From: Olsenella massiliensis
GTDB lineage: Bacteria; Actinomycetota; Coriobacteriia; Coriobacteriales; Atopobiaceae
DNA length: 64,000 bases
NCBI RefSeq assembly: GCF_001457795.1
Contig: NZ_LN898210.1
Span: forward strand, 248,001-312,000
Direction of reading: 5' to 3'
How positions within the stretch are numbered: position 1 is the first letter of the stretch; each line of letters begins with the position of its first letter. Positions 45,817-56,234 of the stretch are shown here, one piece after another. A program made the position numbers and the translations under genes. Under the pieces are notes generated by a model that saw nothing but the letters and a program-made list of their open reading frames with translations, was not told the origin of the DNA and ran no database searches.

Positions 45817-46097
45817 AATTCATCACCCTCACATTCCTACTAGGGCCTACCTCAATATAGATACGTATGTATGCCCTCGTCCACAGCTCCTTTTGTCACA
45901 TTTAACACACTTTGGTGCACAGTGTCACAAACCATGCTTTATTCACCTGTGGCTATATACTAAGGCATTCTGTGTCACGTCACGCACAATGAACCACTTG
46001 AGAAGCGCAGCGGCACAAGCGTCACGGTAGGTAGGTGACAATAAAAGCATTAAACCTACCCACGGACACAAGTGCCGCCGCGGCGACGCCTGCAAAA
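45817..46097. other. AT-rich intergenic region upstream of the small ORF
   Basis: A 281-base stretch distinctly AT-richer than the flanking genes. It contains palindromic TGTGACACTGTGCAC-like sequences near 45908-45934 and several TATA-like stretches on both strands (such as TATATACT near 45954). It probably holds the promoter of the small ORF and perhaps an opposing RNA, but I cannot pick either with confidence. Confidence 0.35.
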
Positions 46098-46136
46098 GGC
46101 TGGACCAGTCGGGAGAGCTCCGAGGCTGGTCCAGAA
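46098..46136 (-). terminator. 39-bp dyad element, copy 2; likely pnp terminator
   Basis: Second copy of the dyad element. On the minus strand the hairpin CTGGACCAG...CTGGTCCAG is followed by CCTTTTGC and lies about 30 bases past the pnp stop, so this copy can act as the pnp terminator. Copy 1 has no T tract. Confidence 0.65.
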
Positions 46137-46165
46137 TGACGCGACGTTATGGATGATGACGGTGA

Positions 46166-48385
46166 CTAGCCCTCGTGACGACGGCGGGGCTGGCGGCCCG
46201 ACCCGTTGCCGCCGCGATCGCCGGGACGGCGGCTGGGACGGCCGCGACGCTCCGCGCCCTCGTGCTCGTGCGACCTGCCGGAGCCGGCGGGCGCCTCGGG
46301 CTTGTCGAGGCGGTCGAGGCTGATCTTGCCCTTCTCGTCCACCTCGAGCACCTGGACGCGGACCTCGTCGCCGACGCTGAGGACGTCCTCGACCTTGTCT
46401 ACGCGACCCTTGGCGACGCGCGAGACGTGGAGCAGGCCGTCCTTGCCGGGCAGAAGCTCGATGAAGGCGCCGAAGGGCTGGATGTTCACGACGCGGCCCA
46501 GATACTCCTCCCCCACCTCGGGGACCTTGACGATGGCCCTGATGCGCTCGGCCGCCTCGTCGCCAGCGCCGGCGGTGCCCGCGATGAAGATGGTGCCGTC
46601 CTCCTGGACGTCGATCGTGGCGCCCGTGTCGTCCTGGATGCCGCGGATGACCTTGCCGCCCGAGCCGATCACGTCGCGGATCTTGTCCGTGGGGATGGTG
46701 AGGCTGATGATGCTGGGCGCCGTGTCCTTGGTGGTCTCGCGCGGGGCGGGAATCTGTTCGAGCATGGCGTCGAGGATGAACATGCGGCCCTCGTGCGCCT
46801 GGTGGAGCGCCTGGCGCAGGATCTCGGGGGTGAGGCCCGTGGCCTTGTTGTCCATCTGCATGGCCGTGATGCCCTTGGTGGTGCCGCAGACCTTGAAGTC
46901 CATGTCGCCGAGGAAGTCCTCGATCCCCTGGATGTCGGTGAGGACGACGGTCTTGCCCTCCTCCTGGATGAGGCCCATGGCCACGCCCGAGACGGGACGG
47001 GCGAGGGGCACGCCGGCGTCCATGAGAGCCAGCGTCGAGCCGCAGGTCGAGGCCATCGACGAGGAGCCGTTGGACTCCATGACCTCAGAGACCACGCGGA
47101 TGGTGTAGGGGAACTCGTCCTCGGAGGGGATCACGGGCAGAAGTGCGCGCTCGGCGAGGTTGCCGTGGCCTATCTCGCGACGCTTGGGCGCGCCCATGCG
47201 GCCCGTCTCGCCCGTGCAGAACGGCGGGAAGTTGTAGTGGTGGATGTAGCGCTTGCCATCGACGGGCTCGATGGTGTCAAGGCGCTGCCACTCGTTGAGC
47301 ATGCCGAGCGTGGCCACGGAGAGGACCTGCGTCTGGCCGCGCTGGAAGAGGCCGGAGCCGTGCACGCGGGCGAGGTAGTTGGGCTTGACCATGAGCGGAC
47401 GAATCTCGGTGGCCGCGCGCCCGTCCACGCGCTCGCCGGTCTCGACGACCATCTTGCGCATGGCGTGCTTCTCGAGGCCCTTGAGCTCCACGGGGATGGC
47501 GCGGTCCCACAGGGATTGCTCCTCCTCGGAGAACTCCGCCCTGATGGCGTCCTTGAGCGCCTCGACCCTGCCCATGCGGGCGAGCTTGTCGGCGTCCTTG
47601 AGCGCGGCGGCCATCTCGTCAAAGTGCGCGAAGACGCGCTCGTGAACCTCGGCGACGGGCTCGTCGAGCAGGTACTCGCGCGGCGCGATGGGGCCGTTCG
47701 CGGCCTCCACCTTGGCAAAGAAGGCCTTTTGCTCCTCGCAGAAGGCCGCGATGGCCTCCTGGCCGAAGGCCATGGCGGCGAGCATATCATCCTCGGAGAT
47801 CTCCTTGGCGCCCGCCTCGAGCATGCTGATGAAGGTGGCCGAGCCGCCCAGCTCCAGGTCGAGGTCGGAGGCGTCGCGCTCCTCGTAGGTCGGGTTGACG
47901 ATGAACTCGCCCGTCTCGACGTCGCGGCCGATGCGCACGCCGGCCAGCGGGCCCTCGAAGGGGACGCCGCCCACGGTGAGCGCCGCGGAGGCGCCCATGA
48001 TGGAGATCGTGTCCACTGAGTTGACCTGGTCGGCCACGAGCGGCATGGCGACGATCTGCACCTCGTTGCGGAAGCCGTCGGGGAAGGACGGGCGGATGGG
48101 GCGGTCGATCATGCGCGCCGTGAGCGTGGCCTTCTCGGAGGGACGCGCCTCGCGCTTGAGGTAGCCCCCCGGGATGCGTCCCACGGCGTACATCTTCTCG
48201 ATGAAGTCCACGGTCAGCGGGAAGAAGTCGTAGTTCTTGCGCTCCTTTGAGACGACCACGGTCACGTTGACCGTGGACTCCCCGCAGGACACCACGCACG
48301 CGCCGGTGGCCTGCTTCGCGAGTTCGCCCGTCTCGAGACGGTAGTGCTTTCCGTAGAGGTCGAACTCGTGCGTAACTTTTGCCAT
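46166..48385 (-). CDS. pnp: Polynucleotide phosphorylase
   Basis: A 739-residue 3'-5' phosphorolytic exoribonuclease. Two RNase PH domains (first with the EGRASRGR-like region, second with GQTQVL and TCGSTLALMDAGVP) flank an all-alpha linker. KH (IRDVIGSGGKVI) and S1 (GRVVNIQPFGAFIELLPGKDGLLHVS) domains follow near the C-terminus, then an Arg/Gly-rich tail. It follows rpsO on the same strand, the classic rpsO-pnp pair. Confidence 0.97.
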   Translation of the reverse strand: MAKVTHEFDLYGKHYRLETGELAKQATGACVVSCGESTVNVTVVVSKERKNYDFFPLTVDFIEKMYAVGRIPGGYLKREARPSEKATLTARMIDRPIRPSFPDGFRNEVQIVAMPLVADQVNSVDTISIMGASAALTVGGVPFEGPLAGVRIGRDVETGEFIVNPTYEERDASDLDLELGGSATFISMLEAGAKEISEDDMLAAMAFGQEAIAAFCEEQKAFFAKVEAANGPIAPREYLLDEPVAEVHERVFAHFDEMAAALKDADKLARMGRVEALKDAIRAEFSEEEQSLWDRAIPVELKGLEKHAMRKMVVETGERVDGRAATEIRPLMVKPNYLARVHGSGLFQRGQTQVLSVATLGMLNEWQRLDTIEPVDGKRYIHHYNFPPFCTGETGRMGAPKRREIGHGNLAERALLPVIPSEDEFPYTIRVVSEVMESNGSSSMASTCGSTLALMDAGVPLARPVSGVAMGLIQEEGKTVVLTDIQGIEDFLGDMDFKVCGTTKGITAMQMDNKATGLTPEILRQALHQAHEGRMFILDAMLEQIPAPRETTKDTAPSIISLTIPTDKIRDVIGSGGKVIRGIQDDTGATIDVQEDGTIFIAGTAGAGDEAAERIRAIVKVPEVGEEYLGRVVNIQPFGAFIELLPGKDGLLHVSRVAKGRVDKVEDVLSVGDEVRVQVLEVDEKGKISLDRLDKPEAPAGSGRSHEHEGAERRGRPSRRPGDRGGNGSGRQPRRRHEG

Positions 48386-48403
48386 GTCGTTTCCTCTTTA
48401 TCT

Positions 48404-48460
48404 CCGCCTGCCCCTTTGCAGGCGGGCCGTCATGTGAGGGGAGCGCCTTGCGGCGCTCCC
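48404..48460 (-). promoter_or_regulatory. Double hairpin in the rpsO-pnp intergenic leader
   Basis: Two GC-rich hairpins lie between rpsO and pnp: GGGGAGCGCC/GGCGCTCCCC with a 4-base loop (48437-48460) and CCGCCTGC/GCAGGCGG (48404-48424). No T tract follows, so transcription can continue into pnp. In E. coli the equivalent leader hairpin is cut by RNase III and mediates pnp autocontrol; the same may apply here. Confidence 0.65.
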
Positions 48461-48478
48461 CACGATGCCATCTGTGGT

Positions 48479-48757
48479 CTACTGGATGTTGTCGCGAATG
48501 CCCAGACTCTTGATGAGCGCTCGATATGCCTCGATGTCCTGCCTCTTGATGTAGGACAGGAGGCGACGACGCTGGCCGACGAGCATCAGAAGGCCGCGGC
48601 GGGTGTGGAAGTCCTTCTTGTGCGACTTCATGTGCTCGGTGAGGCCCTTGATGCGCTCGGTGAGCAGGGCCACCTGGACGGGCGCGGAGCCGGAGTCCTG
48701 GGCGTCCTTGCCATACTGGGCGATGAGCTCTGCCTTGCGATCCTTTGAGACTGCCAT
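48479..48757 (-). CDS. rpsO: 30S ribosomal protein S15
   Basis: A 92-residue S15 protein. The family signature is clear: [48 protein letters not shown] and ending in GIRDNIQ. It binds 16S rRNA helices 20-22. Upstream of pnp. Confidence 0.98.
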   Translation of the reverse strand: MAVSKDRKAELIAQYGKDAQDSGSAPVQVALLTERIKGLTEHMKSHKKDFHTRRGLLMLVGQRRRLLSYIKRQDIEAYRALIKSLGIRDNIQ

Positions 48758-48951
48758 GGGGGTTCTTCCTTTCCTGGATATTCGCCTCAGACCGGGAGAG
48801 CCGCCTGGCGAGCGAGCCCCTAGGTCAAAGGTACGGACGGAAGCTAGGATAGCACGCCGGAGCCGTTACGGGGCTGGAGGCGGGACCACGGGCGCAACTA
48901 AACAAGGTCGCCATAGTTGCCACGCCCGCCCGGCGCCGGGCGGGCAGGAGC

Positions 48952-49701
48952 TCAGGCCCCGAGCATGAACTCCAGGCAGCGCAGGCGCGCGTCAAGGTGG
49001 GTGGACGCCCACTCGTGAGAGACCTCCAACAGCAGCGACGCCGTGGCGTCGTCAGAATCAAGGGACAGCAGCTGGTCAAAGGTGAGCGAGAGCAGCGACG
49101 AGACCCAGGAGAGGCCCCCTGCTCCCAGGAGCCGGACACCCGGCACGTCCTTGGCACAGCTGGCGCAGAGGGCCCCGCCCGCCAGCGAGGAGAACGACGA
49201 CACGTCCGGGTCGCCGCAGGCGACGCATGACGCCAGCTGCGGCATCCAGCCGCAGTGCGCGCAGACCTTGAGGGCGTAGGCCGCCGTGAGGAGCCTGAGC
49301 GAGGCCTGGGAGGACAGCCCCTCCACGGCCGAGAGCGCCTTGGCGCAGATGCCGTACAGGTAGGGGTCGCGCACGTCCTCGAAGCTGGTGAGGCGCGCCA
49401 GCTCCGCCACGGCGCTGGCCGCGCACACGCGCCCGTAGTCGCCCCGGATGGCTCGATGGGGGTTGACGAGGGCGGCCTCGCTGACGATGGAGAGCGCGCC
49501 GCGCCCCTTGGCGAGCAGGACGTCCACCTCCGAGAAGAGCTCGGAGCGCGAGGCGAGGCGGCCCCCCGGCTTGCGCGCGCCCTTGGCGACGGCGCGCACC
49601 TGCTCGCCCTCGCGGCTGAGCAGCGTCAGGATGAGGTCCTGCTCCGAGAGCTTGGTGCGGTCGAGGACGACGCAGCCGAGCCGGAAGGTGCGCGCGGGCA
49701 C
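48952..49701 (-). CDS. recO: DNA repair protein RecO
   Basis: A 249-residue RecO that helps load RecA on SSB-coated DNA. An N-terminal OB fold (FRLGCVVLDRTKLSEQDLILTLLSREGEQVRAVAKGARKP) is followed by the helical part with a zinc site: CAHCGW, CVACGD and CASC. It lies 6 bases after era. Confidence 0.94.
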   Translation of the reverse strand: MPARTFRLGCVVLDRTKLSEQDLILTLLSREGEQVRAVAKGARKPGGRLASRSELFSEVDVLLAKGRGALSIVSEAALVNPHRAIRGDYGRVCAASAVAELARLTSFEDVRDPYLYGICAKALSAVEGLSSQASLRLLTAAYALKVCAHCGWMPQLASCVACGDPDVSSFSSLAGGALCASCAKDVPGVRLLGAGGLSWVSSLLSLTFDQLLSLDSDDATASLLLEVSHEWASTHLDARLRCLEFMLGA

Positions 49702-49707
49702 GGGGCG

Positions 49708-50646
49708 CTACTCCTCGACGGACAGGCCCATGCGCCTGATCTCGGACTGGTCGCGCCGCCACGCGGGACGCACCTGGACGCGCAGGTCAAGGTAGCAGGG
49801 GGCGTCGAGGAGCCTCTCCACGTCGCGGCGGGCCGAGATGCCGATGCGCTTGATCATGGCGCCCTTGTGGCCGATGACGATGCCCTTCTGGCCCTCGCGC
49901 TCGACCACGATGGTGGCGCGGACGGAGGCGTGGCCGTCCTTGGCCCACTCGATGCCGTCACAGACCACGCCCACGGAATGGGGAACCTCCTCCCGCAGGT
50001 TCAGGAGCACCTTCTCGCGCACGAACTCCGCAACGAGCTCCTCGTCCGTCATGTCGACGTCCATGTCCTCGGGAAACCAGGAGGGGCCCAGGGGCAGGTG
50101 CGCGGACACGAGGCGCAAAAAGACGTCCACGTTGAAGCCCTCCTTGGCCGAGACGATGATGCCCTCGTCAAAGTGGGCCAGGGCCGCCGCCGCATGAAGC
50201 TGCGCGGCGGCACGCTCGGGCTCGACGAGGTCGGCCTTGGTGATGACGAGGAGCTTGTACGGGGCGCCTGAGGCCTCCACGTGCGAGGCGACCCACTCGT
50301 CTCCCCTTCCGACGGGCTTGGTGGCGTCAACGAGGAAGGCCGCGACGTCCACGTCGGCGAGCGACGAGAGCGCGGCCCTGTTGAGCTCCTTGCCCAGGGC
50401 GTCCTGAGGCTTGTGGAGGCCGGGCGTGTCAACGATGACGACCTGCGTGTCATCGGTGTTGATGACGGCCCTCATGCGCCGACGCGTCGTCTGCGCCACG
50501 TTGGAGGTGATGGCGATCTTGCCCCCGTAGCAGGCGTTGAGCAGCGTGGACTTGCCGGCGTTGGGCCTGCCGACGAGGGCGACGAAGCCGCTGTGATGCG
50601 AGGGCTGGCCGGGCACGTCTCCCATGCCGGCATGCTGGTCTGACAT
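49708..50646 (-). CDS. era: Ribosome-assembly GTPase Era
   Basis: A 312-residue Era GTPase for 30S maturation. G1 GRPNAGKST, G3 DTPGLHKP and G4 TKAD are followed by a C-terminal KH domain (VIGHKGAMIKRIGISAR). The start is ATG 50646; a second ATG seven codons in is possible. Confidence 0.96.
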   Translation of the reverse strand: MSDQHAGMGDVPGQPSHHSGFVALVGRPNAGKSTLLNACYGGKIAITSNVAQTTRRRMRAVINTDDTQVVIVDTPGLHKPQDALGKELNRAALSSLADVDVAAFLVDATKPVGRGDEWVASHVEASGAPYKLLVITKADLVEPERAAAQLHAAAALAHFDEGIIVSAKEGFNVDVFLRLVSAHLPLGPSWFPEDMDVDMTDEELVAEFVREKVLLNLREEVPHSVGVVCDGIEWAKDGHASVRATIVVEREGQKGIVIGHKGAMIKRIGISARRDVERLLDAPCYLDLRVQVRPAWRRDQSEIRRMGLSVEE

Positions 50647-50653
50647 GACTCAC

Positions 50654-51040
50654 CTATCCTAGGACGAGACGGACGATGGCATTGACGTACAGTATGAGAC
50701 CGATGAGCGCCACCACGACCGAGAGGGTCCAGGTGGCGGCCGCGGCGATGTCCTTGGCCCGCCCCGCGAGGGGGTGGAACTCGGGAGACACGAGGTCGAC
50801 GACCGTCTCGACGGCCGTGTTGAGCAGCTCGGCGGCGATGACGACGCCGCAGCAGAGCAAGAGGAGGGCCCAGCTCAGCGGGTCAAGTCGCACGGCGATG
50901 CCCCCGATGAGCGCGCAGGCTCCCACGGCGAGCATGACCTTGAGGTTGCGTTCCTGTCGCAGGGCGCCCCGAAGGCCCTGGACGGCAAAGAGGAAGCTCC
51001 TCCTGAAGGACGGATGACGGGGCGTCTTTCCCGGAATCAT
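50654..51040 (-). CDS. dgkA: Diacylglycerol/undecaprenol kinase
   Basis: A 128-residue membrane kinase with three transmembrane segments. The active-site block ELLNTAVETVVDL and the downstream AKDIAAAAT motif identify the DgkA family. Gram-positive members phosphorylate undecaprenol. It is between ybeY and era as in many genomes. Confidence 0.93.
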   Translation of the reverse strand: MIPGKTPRHPSFRRSFLFAVQGLRGALRQERNLKVMLAVGACALIGGIAVRLDPLSWALLLLCCGVVIAAELLNTAVETVVDLVSPEFHPLAGRAKDIAAAATWTLSVVVALIGLILYVNAIVRLVLG

Positions 51041-51043
51041 GCG

Positions 51044-51547
51044 CTAGCCCTCACGATGACGGGTCAGTCTCACGGGCGCCACGCGCTCGTCGGCCACAAC
51101 CAGGCGCACGAGCTCGTCCTCACGCGCCTCCATGGCCCGCGCCTCGTCCTCCTCCAGATGGTCGTAGCCAAGAAGATGGAGGGTGCCGTGAACGAGCAGG
51201 AGCCTGAACTCGTCAGCCCAGGTGGTGCCGTAGCGTCGTGCCTGGCGAGCGATGTAGTCGGGCGCGATCACGACGTCGCCCAGCTCGCAGGGCTCGCCGG
51301 GCGCAAGGTCAGGGTCGCAGGGACGCTCGCACTCGAGCGAGATGACGTCAGTGGCCTGCGGGCACCCGCGCCACCTCTCGTTGAGGGACGCCATGCGCTC
51401 GTCGCTGACGACGCTCACCGACATGAGGCAGGGCCGCTCGACGCCCTCCTGGTCAAGGACGAGGCTCACGTCGCGGACGATCTCCTCCGGGCTGACGGGG
51501 CATGTGACGCCCTCGTCGCAGCAATAGTCAATCTCGTGGTGGGGCAT
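51044..51547 (-). CDS. ybeY: rRNA maturation endoribonuclease YbeY
   Basis: A 167-residue YbeY with the metal motif HGTLHLLGYDH (H-x3-H-x5-H). It acts in 16S rRNA 3'-end processing and 70S quality control. ATG 51547 gives MPHHEI; the longer reading lies inside phoH. One base separates it from the phoH stop. Confidence 0.93.
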   Translation of the reverse strand: MPHHEIDYCCDEGVTCPVSPEEIVRDVSLVLDQEGVERPCLMSVSVVSDERMASLNERWRGCPQATDVISLECERPCDPDLAPGEPCELGDVVIAPDYIARQARRYGTTWADEFRLLLVHGTLHLLGYDHLEEDEARAMEAREDELVRLVVADERVAPVRLTRHREG

Positions 51548-51548
51548 G

Positions 51549-52514
<966 letters not shown>

Positions 52515-52592
52515 GGGCAGGCGCTCCTTCCAGGTTGACGCTGGGCGCACCCCAAGGCGCACGACTCCATGATAGCCCGAGAACGCCCGCGC

Positions 52593-53840
52593 TCACAGAA
52601 GCTCGGCAAGGAGGCTCCCGTCATCGAGCAGGGACGTGAGACGTGCGCGCACCATCGAGCCCACCTGCGCCGCCGGTGAGACGCGCACGTCAAAGAGGCC
52701 GCCCGTGACGCCTCTGCCGCGCGACTCCACCACCACGAGCTCTTCGGTGCCCAGACGAGCCCGTGCCGCCTCACGGCGGAGGTCGCGCGCGAGGGCGCGC
52801 AGCCGGGCGCTGCGCGCGGCCTTGTCCTGGGCGCTGACCTGGTCGGGGGCGTCCGCCGCCGGCGTGAGGGGTCGGGGCGAGTAGCGAAACACGTGCATGT
52901 TGGCAAAGGCCATGTCACGGCAGAACGACAGGCTCTGCTGAAACTCCGCCTCAGTCTCGCCGGGAAAGCCTGCGATCACGTCGGTGCCCAGCGCCAGGGA
53001 GGGCACGGCGGCGCGGGCCATGTGGGCCATGCGGGCGTACGCGGCGACGTCATAGGGCCTGCCCATGCGGGCGAGCGTCGCATCGCAGCCGGATTGCAGG
53101 CACACGTGCAGGAAGGGGGCGAGACGCTCCGGATACGCCCCGAGCGTCTCGACGAGGCGGGCACTGACGTCCATGGGCTCGATGGAGCCTATGCGCACCC
53201 GACGCACGTCCGTCTCGCGCATGAGCATCGCCAAGAGGCCGGCGAGGTCCAGTCCCCGGTCCTGATAGCTTCCCAGGTTGATGCCCGAGAGGACGACCTC
53301 GGCAGCGCCGCGCTCGCTCTCGCGGGCGACCCGCTCGAGCACGTCCGCGGCAGGAAGCGAGCGCTGGGCGCCCCGCGCCCTCCAGACGATGCAGTAGCTG
53401 CAGCGATGGTCGCAGCCGTCCTGGATCTTGATGCCGGGGCGCGTGCGACCCGTGGGCGTGCCGGGGCGTGGCGCGGCGCTCTCGTGCGGCAGGGCCGAGG
53501 TCCCCACGACGCTCATGACCTGGGCGGCGACCTGTGCCTTGTCGGGCACCACGCGCACGTTGGGGGCGACGGACGCGAGCTCGTCGGCAAAGAGGCTGGC
53601 GACGCAGCCGCTCACGACCACCTCGGGGGCCTGGGGCAGGGCCGCCAGGCGACGCACGCGCTTGCGCGTCGTCGCCTGCGCCTCCCCCGTGACGGCGCAG
53701 CTGTTGACGACGATGACGCTCGCGTCGGGCGGGTCCACGACGGCGACGCCCTCGGCCGCGAGCGTGCGGGCGATGTCGTCCAGCTCGTCACGATTGACCC
53801 TGCACCCGAGGTTCACGTAGGCGACGCGCGGCGCCGTCAA
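52593..53840 (-). CDS. mtaB: tRNA t6A37 methylthiotransferase
   Basis: A 415-residue MtaB that makes ms2t6A in tRNA. The N-terminal [12 protein letters not shown] and [10 protein letters not shown] motifs and SGCVAS give the MTTase cluster; the radical-SAM cluster is CDHRCSYC. It overlaps the dnaJ stop by four bases. Confidence 0.94.
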   Translation of the reverse strand: MTAPRVAYVNLGCRVNRDELDDIARTLAAEGVAVVDPPDASVIVVNSCAVTGEAQATTRKRVRRLAALPQAPEVVVSGCVASLFADELASVAPNVRVVPDKAQVAAQVMSVVGTSALPHESAAPRPGTPTGRTRPGIKIQDGCDHRCSYCIVWRARGAQRSLPAADVLERVARESERGAAEVVLSGINLGSYQDRGLDLAGLLAMLMRETDVRRVRIGSIEPMDVSARLVETLGAYPERLAPFLHVCLQSGCDATLARMGRPYDVAAYARMAHMARAAVPSLALGTDVIAGFPGETEAEFQQSLSFCRDMAFANMHVFRYSPRPLTPAADAPDQVSAQDKAARSARLRALARDLRREAARARLGTEELVVVESRGRGVTGGLFDVRVSPAAQVGSMVRARLTSLLDDGSLLAELL

Positions 53841-55015
53841 CGACGCCTCCTGCCGTGGGGCCTCTTCTTTTCGCGCGCCGCCGACGACGTGGCGTCGGCG
53901 GCCGTGTCGCGAGGCTCGACCCCTGCGGCGGCCCGGCGACGCCTGATGAGCCCGCGCAGCAGCTCAAGGTCTTCCTCGGCCAGATTCGCGGGGGGGTTCA
54001 CCTGGACGACGGCGATGAGCGAGCCGCGCGTCGCGGAGCCCGTCCGCGGCATGCCCCTGCCCGGCACCCTCACCCGCTCGCCGTAGGCGCAGTTCGCCGG
54101 CACCCGCACCTCGACGCGCTCGCCCTCGATGACGCCGTCCAGGGTCAGGGTCCTGCCGACGATGGCGTCAAGGGCGTCGACCTCGACCTTGCAGAACAGG
54201 TCGTCGCCCTGCCGCTCGAAACGCTCGTGCGCCTGCACGTCAACGGTCACCACGAGGTCGCCGGCACGGTCGTTGCGCACGCCCGCCTCGCCCTTGCCCC
54301 CCAGCGCGAGCGACTGTCCTGCGTGGACGCCCGCGGGGATCTTGACCTCGACGACCTCGCGCGAGGGCGTGCGCCCCTGCCCCCCGCACGTCTCGCAGGG
54401 GTGGTCCATCACCGTGCCGGCGCCCTGGCACGCCGGGCAGGTCGTCTGCGACTGCATCTGTCCGAAGATGGTGCGCTGGACCTCGACGACGCGCCCGGTG
54501 CCCTGGCAGCGCGTGCAGGTGACGACCTTGCCGTGTTCTGCCGCGCCGCTGCCGCCGCAGTCGTCGCAGGGGGCCAGCCGCTCATAGGAGACCGTCTTGG
54601 TGCAGCCCGAGGCCGCCTCCTCGAGCGTGATGCGCAGCGTGATGCCCATGTCACGCCCGCGGGTGCGCGGAGCCCGACCGCCGGCGGAACCGCCGCCGCC
54701 GAAGAAGGAGTCAAAGATGTCGTTGATGCCGAAGCCCCCGCCGAAGATATCCGACATGTCCACGTAGTCAGCGCCGAAGCCGCCCGGGCCGTCGGGCGTG
54801 CCGTAGCGGTCGTAGTTCGAGCGCTTGCGCTCGTCAGAGAGGACGGAGTAGGCCTCGTTGACCTCCTTGAAGCGCGCCTCCGCGTCAGGCTCCTTGCTGA
54901 CGTCGGGGTGCAGCGTGCGCGCCTTCCTGAGGAAGGAGCGCTTGATGGTCTTGGCGTCGGCGTCCCTCGCGACGCCGAGGATCTCGTAATAGTCCGGACT
55001 TGCAGCCAATCTCAC
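53837..55015 (-). CDS. dnaJ: Chaperone DnaJ
   Basis: A 392-residue type I J protein. J domain at residues 8-70 with HPD; Gly/Phe-rich linker ([11 protein letters not shown]); four zinc repeats ([32 protein letters not shown]); and the two C-terminal substrate domains ([19 protein letters not shown]). The start is GTG 55015 with AAGGGAG upstream. No dnaK, grpE or hrcA lies adjacent in the window. Confidence 0.94.
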   Translation of the reverse strand: MRLAASPDYYEILGVARDADAKTIKRSFLRKARTLHPDVSKEPDAEARFKEVNEAYSVLSDERKRSNYDRYGTPDGPGGFGADYVDMSDIFGGGFGINDIFDSFFGGGGSAGGRAPRTRGRDMGITLRITLEEAASGCTKTVSYERLAPCDDCGGSGAAEHGKVVTCTRCQGTGRVVEVQRTIFGQMQSQTTCPACQGAGTVMDHPCETCGGQGRTPSREVVEVKIPAGVHAGQSLALGGKGEAGVRNDRAGDLVVTVDVQAHERFERQGDDLFCKVEVDALDAIVGRTLTLDGVIEGERVEVRVPANCAYGERVRVPGRGMPRTGSATRGSLIAVVQVNPPANLAEEDLELLRGLIRRRRAAAGVEPRDTAADATSSAAREKKRPHGRRRR

Positions 55016-55060
55016 CGATCTCCCTTGCGAATCAACTGACGTGGCGTGACGCCCAAAGGC

Positions 55061-56146
55061 CTACCTGCCAACATAGCCCCGGGTGCCCAGGCTGGCGCAG
55101 GAGTGCATCATCGTGAGCAGAAGCGCGAGCAGAAGGCCGTTGGAGGCCCCGTTGGCGGCGACCCTGAGGCCGTGCTTCCACCAGGTCCTGGGATGCATGA
55201 CGCCCTCGCCCAGCAGGCTCCAGAGCCCCACGCCCATCACGAGGACCACGAAGACGCCCATGCTCGTAAGATCCTGCGACGCCAGGCCGAAGGCGACGAA
55301 GGGCGTCCCAAAGCCCAGCAGGTAGAACCCTCGTGCCTGGCGCGAGCTCAGGCGCTCGGAGGCGACGGCGACGCGACACACGAAGTCGCCCCCCTCCCTG
55401 CCGTTTGTGCCGGCGTTTCCCATCCCGGCGACGCGGACCTCGCTCCCGTCGTGGGAGCCCGCCGGCACGTGGACGACCACCTCGCTGGCCGAGAGGGTGC
55501 GTCCCGACCCGCCGCATGCGGGACAGGGGTCGGCCACCACCTTGCCGGTGCCCGCGCACTCGGGACACTCCATCTCGAGGGTGCCGAAGCCGAAGATGCC
55601 GCTGAGGTCAACGCCGATATGCCCCGACCCGCCGCAGGTGGGGCAGGTCTCCGCGTGCTCATGGCGTATGGAGCCAAAGCCGTGGCAGCTGTCGCAGCTC
55701 GCATAGCGCTGGTAGGTGACCCCGCGCGTGCAGCCCTCCCGAGCGGACCGCTCGTCCAGGTCGAGCTCGACCACGACGTCAGACCCGGCGCGCGGGTTGT
55801 ACGCGCGTCCCGCCGACCGGCCGGCCGTGCGCCCGACGCCGCCGAAGGGAAAGCCCCAGCCAAACGGGTCGCCGCCCGATCGTGCCGTGCTCGCGCCCGC
55901 ACCTTCCCATGGCGCGAAGGGGCTGCCCGAGCGCATCGCGTCATAGCGGCTGCGCTTGCCGTCGTCCGACAGGACGGCATAGGCCTCAGAGACCTCCTTG
56001 AAGCGCTCCTCCGCGCCGGGGTCCTTGTTGACGTCCGGGTGGAGCTTGCGCGCCTTCTGTTGGAAGGCCCGACGAATCTCGTCTGACGAGGCATCCTTCT
56101 CCACGCCCAGAATCGCGTAATAGTCCTTCTCGTTCATTGCGGTCAT
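55061..56146 (-). CDS. Membrane-anchored J-domain protein with DnaJ zinc repeats
   Basis: A 361-residue protein. J domain with HPD near residue 36; four zinc repeats (CDSCHGFG, CPTCGGSG, CPECAGTG, CPACGGSG); then only a shortened substrate domain (VPAGSHDGSEVRVAGMGNAG). After about residue 275 it switches to three hydrophobic segments, the last ending near GYVGR. So it looks like a DnaJ whose second C-terminal domain is replaced by membrane spans. It lies just upstream of dnaJ on the same strand. I know no named family; it may bring Hsp70 to the membrane. Confidence 0.8.
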   Translation of the reverse strand: MTAMNEKDYYAILGVEKDASSDEIRRAFQQKARKLHPDVNKDPGAEERFKEVSEAYAVLSDDGKRSRYDAMRSGSPFAPWEGAGASTARSGGDPFGWGFPFGGVGRTAGRSAGRAYNPRAGSDVVVELDLDERSAREGCTRGVTYQRYASCDSCHGFGSIRHEHAETCPTCGGSGHIGVDLSGIFGFGTLEMECPECAGTGKVVADPCPACGGSGRTLSASEVVVHVPAGSHDGSEVRVAGMGNAGTNGREGGDFVCRVAVASERLSSRQARGFYLLGFGTPFVAFGLASQDLTSMGVFVVLVMGVGLWSLLGEGVMHPRTWWKHGLRVAANGASNGLLLALLLTMMHSCASLGTRGYVGR

Positions 56147-56234
56147 GCGATGGTCCTGCCTGCCTGTCCGTCGTGGTCCTGCAGTCTAGAGAGTATAGCC
56201 AAGTGACGCCCTGCCTAAGCACCTGCGGCGCCCA

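Noticed and set aside
46175-48019. 614-codon plus-strand ORF
   Set aside because: Lies opposite pnp; composition of Asp/His/Leu/Gly repeats is the typical shadow of a GC-rich gene.
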